Positions 15,195 through 17,418 of a stretch of 17,418 bases of DNA are shown here, in pieces. Each line of letters opens with the position of its first letter. Positions within the stretch are counted from its first letter, which is position 1. This stretch comes from a bacterium (lineage in GTDB: Bacteria; Armatimonadota; Fimbriimonadia; Fimbriimonadales; GBS-DC): NCBI GenBank assembly GCA_029335935.2, contig JARJMV020000176.1, positions 1 to 17,418 of the forward strand. The letters are read 5' to 3'. Below the pieces are notes generated by a model. The model was not told the DNA's origin and did no database searches. It saw only the letters and a list, made by a program, of their open reading frames with translations. Position numbers and translations under genes: made by a program.

Positions 15195-15403
15195 CGTTGT
15201 GCCCCTTCGTCCTCACCGCTTTAGACAGCGGCGGTTCTTAGTTAGGTTCCCACTCTAATTATGACATAGCGCACCTTTTTCCTGCTATTGGACGCCTTGA
15301 GGCTTCCACGCCCATCTCGTCTGGCTCGAGCTTCTAACGCTCTTGCTCGTACACCCCGCCTCCGTCAACACCAACGCGCCCGATGCGTCATACCTCCTGC
15401 CAA
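15195..15403. other. Intergenic region, probable promoter region of the minor-pilin operon
   Basis: A 209-nt gap lies between the MFS transporter stop and the PulG-like start, the only gap in the co-directional run without repeats or tight spacing. On the minus strand a CATAAT (forward 15258-15263) could be a -10 element, but no convincing -35 lies 16-18 nt upstream. A short stem CCGCT/AGCGG (15215-15219 with 15226-15230) would fall in the 5' leader. I see no T-tract terminator for the transporter gene and no small gene. Confidence 0.35.
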
Positions 15404-16708
15404 CTATTCCTGAACGCCTGCTTCTCGGACAGGTCGCTCCTGCACAGGTTTCAGCAGCCATGCCGACGCGAGGAAGTAGATCGGCGCAAGCAGAAATATC
15501 CACCGCCAGCCCGTCCCCAAGCCGTACTGCGCGTTCAGCCAGTCGCCCAGCGGTCCCGCAATCAGCGGCGCGACCACCTGCGGCATCGTCATCGCGATAT
15601 GCCAAATCGCCATATAGCGCCCCGACTCGTGCGTCGGCACGAGGTTGCTCGCCAACGCCCAGTCCACCGCCGCATACGCGCCCCACGCCACCCCGAACAG
15701 CGCGCCCGTGAGATAAACTAAGGTCAGGTTCTGGGCCGTCAGGAACAGCCCTGCGCAGGCGCACATCAGCGCGATACAGGCGTAGATCATCTGCTTCTTG
15801 CTCATTCGGTCGGCAAGCACGCCCGCCAGCCAGTTGCCCAGCACGCCCGTGAGCGTCGCCGTCGCCATAAAGCCGAACGCATGTTGCGGCGCGGCGCCCT
15901 TCAGCCCAATCGTGTCGCGCAGGTAGAACTCCAGAAAAAAGAGCGCCGTGAAAAAGCCCATGTTGAACACAAAGCGCGAGACCACCACCCAGCGGAAGTT
16001 GGGCAGCTCGCGCAGCCAGATGTTGACGAACAGCGCGAGGCGCAGCCGTTTCTCGTCGGGGTGGTTGGGGCGCCACGGTGGCTCGCGCATGCCCAGCGCC
16101 GTCCACAGCATCGTCGTCAGCAGAAACACCACCAACACCCACCCCACCAGCTGCAGGCGCGTGGGGCGCGACAGCTCGCCTAAGAGGAGCGGCGGCTCGC
16201 CCAGCAGCGCACCCGCAATCGCCAGCCCCCACAGCGTGCCCACCAGCGTCATCATCCCCATATATGCCGACGCCAGCCCGTGCCGTTCGGGCGGTACATA
16301 GTCGGGGATCACCGCCTGATACGGTCCGTTCGCCCAGTTCAGAAAGAGCTGAATCGCCACGAAGTGAAGCACCAGCATCGCGAAGCTCTGCGTGGTCATA
16401 AACAGCACGATGAACGGCAAGCTCAGCAGGGTGCCCCAGAGGATAAACGGGCGTCGCCTGCCCCAGCGCGAGTCGCAGCGGTCGCTGATGGGACCGGCGA
16501 TGAGCTCGATTACGGTGGAGATGAGCGCGCCCGCCGCCGCGAGCCACGCCAGATACACGCCGCGCTGCGCTTCGGGGGCGAGGTCGTTCACGCGCGCCTG
16601 CATCGCAATCGTCAGAAACGCCGCCCAATGCACGCTCACGCCCAGCCAGAACGCGCTCAGCGCCCAATAGTTCACGCGCGTCGCAGGGGGATTATACCAG
16701 CCACTCAT
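15404..16708 (-). CDS. MFS transporter, sugar/GPH-SLC45-like
   Basis: A 434-aa polytopic membrane protein with about twelve hydrophobic segments in two halves. The first-half motif A is clear at 72-88 (GPISDRCDSRWGRRRPF), and a weaker counterpart GVLADRMSKK opens the second half. PYQAVIPDYVPPE at 129-141 resembles the loop of GPH and SLC45-like sugar transporters. ATG 16708 is chosen because GGAGG lies 6 nt upstream and the protein then starts just before the first membrane helix; an in-frame ATG 13 codons upstream has no comparable site. It overlaps the end of the restriction-modification gene by 17 nt, so the two are probably translationally coupled. The substrate cannot be told from the sequence; a sugar or glycoside is a guess from the motif family. 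Confidence 0.88.
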   Translation of the reverse strand: MSGWYNPPATRVNYWALSAFWLGVSVHWAAFLTIAMQARVNDLAPEAQRGVYLAWLAAAGALISTVIELIAGPISDRCDSRWGRRRPFILWGTLLSLPFIVLFMTTQSFAMLVLHFVAIQLFLNWANGPYQAVIPDYVPPERHGLASAYMGMMTLVGTLWGLAIAGALLGEPPLLLGELSRPTRLQLVGWVLVVFLLTTMLWTALGMREPPWRPNHPDEKRLRLALFVNIWLRELPNFRWVVVSRFVFNMGFFTALFFLEFYLRDTIGLKGAAPQHAFGFMATATLTGVLGNWLAGVLADRMSKKQMIYACIALMCACAGLFLTAQNLTLVYLTGALFGVAWGAYAAVDWALASNLVPTHESGRYMAIWHIAMTMPQVVAPLIAGPLGDWLNAQYGLGTGWRWIFLLAPIYFLASAWLLKPVQERPVREAGVQE

Positions 16709-17418
16709 CCAACGCCTCCATCCGCCGCAGCGTTTCGCCCAGCGCATGAACGATCTTGCGGTAGGTCTCCACCTCGGCGTTGCTGAGCGTGCGCCCCCGA
16801 CGGTCTTTGAGCCACTTGTCGCATACCTGATAGCCCCCCACCTGAAACTGCCACACCGCCTCGCAGACGCCCGCGAAGTATTGCGTCTTATTAATCCACA
16901 CGCTCTCCGCCTCGTAGCGCGGGAAGCCCTTCTCGACCGTGTTGCTACCCGCGACGGGAAACTTCACAGGCGAGTGCGCCAGCCCCGGATGGCGCAGTAG
17001 GTGCAGCGCCATCAGCTCCTGCCCCAACTGTGCCAGCGCGTGGAACTGCTCGGCGTCGCGGGGTAAGGGGATGCGTGGAAAATCGCGGCGCAAAAACTCG
17101 GCATAGCGCGCCCGATACGACGGCGCATGCAACACCGCGTAGAGATACGCCAATACCTCCTCTGGCAACGCCTCCACCCCCAACGCCTGCAGAAACTCCG
17201 CACGCAGGTTCACCTCGCGCACGACACTCCCATCCGACTCTTGGTGATAGAGGTAGAGGGGAACCAACTCCATCACCCCACGTGCGCTGTAGAAGCATCG
17301 GTTATCCACAATCGTATCGCTGACCCAAACATGCGAGTAGTCATCTGCCATTGCGACTTGCCTCATGAACATCAGCCCGACATTCGCTCCGCGTAGCATG
17401 TGCCCCATTACCTCCCCG
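16692..17418 (-). CDS. Type ISP-like restriction-modification protein, C-terminal specificity domain (5' end outside window)
   Basis: The frame is open from the right window edge to TAA at 16692, with in-frame sense codons upstream of the first ATG (17408), so this is the C-terminal part of a larger protein, about 242 residues visible. It carries hallmarks of the Type ISP C-terminal specificity domain (Pfam Type_ISP_C): the opening VMGHMLRG then GLMFMRQVA, VSDTIVDNRCFYS, PLYLYH, EEVLAYLYAVLHAPSYRARY, EFLRRDFPRIPLP, GQELMALHLLRHP, ESVWINKTQYF and QFQVGGYQVCDKWLKDR. In the family this domain recognises the DNA target and follows an N6-adenine methylase domain, sometimes with a nuclease/ATPase. 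None of those catalytic parts are in the window, so whether this is a full restriction enzyme or an orphan methylase is open. The ATG at 17408 is probably internal; its GGAGG is only 2 nt away. Confidence 0.9.
   Translation of the reverse strand, partial: GEVMGHMLRGANVGLMFMRQVAMADDYSHVWVSDTIVDNRCFYSARGVMELVPLYLYHQESDGSVVREVNLRAEFLQALGVEALPEEVLAYLYAVLHAPSYRARYAEFLRRDFPRIPLPRDAEQFHALAQLGQELMALHLLRHPGLAHSPVKFPVAGSNTVEKGFPRYEAESVWINKTQYFAGVCEAVWQFQVGGYQVCDKWLKDRRGRTLSNAEVETYRKIVHALGETLRRMEALDEWLV
16715..16719 (-). promoter_or_regulatory. Ribosome-binding site of the MFS transporter gene
   Basis: GGAGG on the minus strand, 6 nt before ATG 16708 and inside the last codons of the restriction-modification gene. 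It decides between ATG 16708 and ATG 16747 as the transporter start. Confidence 0.75.

Noticed and set aside
15258..15263. CATAAT as a sigma-70 -10 element for the operon
   Set aside because: No TTGACA-like element is found 16-18 nt upstream, so I mention it only within the intergenic entry and do not list it as a promoter.
15285..16667. A 460-codon minus-strand open frame overlapping the MFS gene
   Set aside because: Its translation is low-complexity Ala/Arg/Gly-rich, while the overlapping frame encodes a clear MFS protein with motif A and membrane helices.

Overview
The window reads as a chromosomal segment of a GC-rich bacterium with strong GGAGG-type ribosome-binding sites. All eight supported genes lie on the minus strand. 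Very large prepilin-like proteins next to secreted PQQ-type beta-propeller proteins, plus a short-leader pseudopilin of the DUF1559/PulG kind, suggest Armatimonadota, or failing that a Planctomycetota/Verrucomicrobiota-like lineage. This is an inference from protein style only, since no rRNA or marker gene is present.

Right end (15404-17418), transcribed right to left. The C-terminal part of a Type ISP-like restriction-modification protein (target-recognition domain) enters from outside the window. It overlaps by 17 nt the start of an MFS transporter of the sugar/GPH-SLC45 type. A 209-nt intergenic gap follows and probably holds the promoter of the next operon.

Centre and left (1-15194) form one co-directional run of six genes. 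In order of transcription they are: a PulG/GspH/FimU-like pseudopilin (267 aa); a 280-nt intergenic region made of a tandem array of hairpin repeats; a PilV/GspI-like prepilin (603 aa); a PilW/GspJ-like prepilin (618 aa); a PilX/GspK-like protein lacking Glu+5 (860 aa); a 1552-aa secreted protein with an N-terminal glutamine-amidotransferase/DUF4159-like domain and a beta-propeller; and a second secreted propeller protein carrying two golvesin-like domains, whose 3' end lies beyond position 1. Gaps between the last five genes are 48, 13, 16 and 27 nt, so they are very likely one transcript.

The order matches the classical minor-pilin operon fimU-pilV-pilW-pilX-pilY1 (equivalently gspH-I-J-K followed by an adhesin-like subunit). 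My reading is that the window encodes a divergent minor-pilin tip complex with oversized subunits. In it the PilY1 slot is taken by propeller proteins of different domain make-up that still carry an EF-hand-like calcium loop. The assembly ATPase, prepilin peptidase and major pilin are not in the window. The other notable feature is the four-unit palindromic array at 14125-14357, whose hairpins differ in sequence but keep their pairing.
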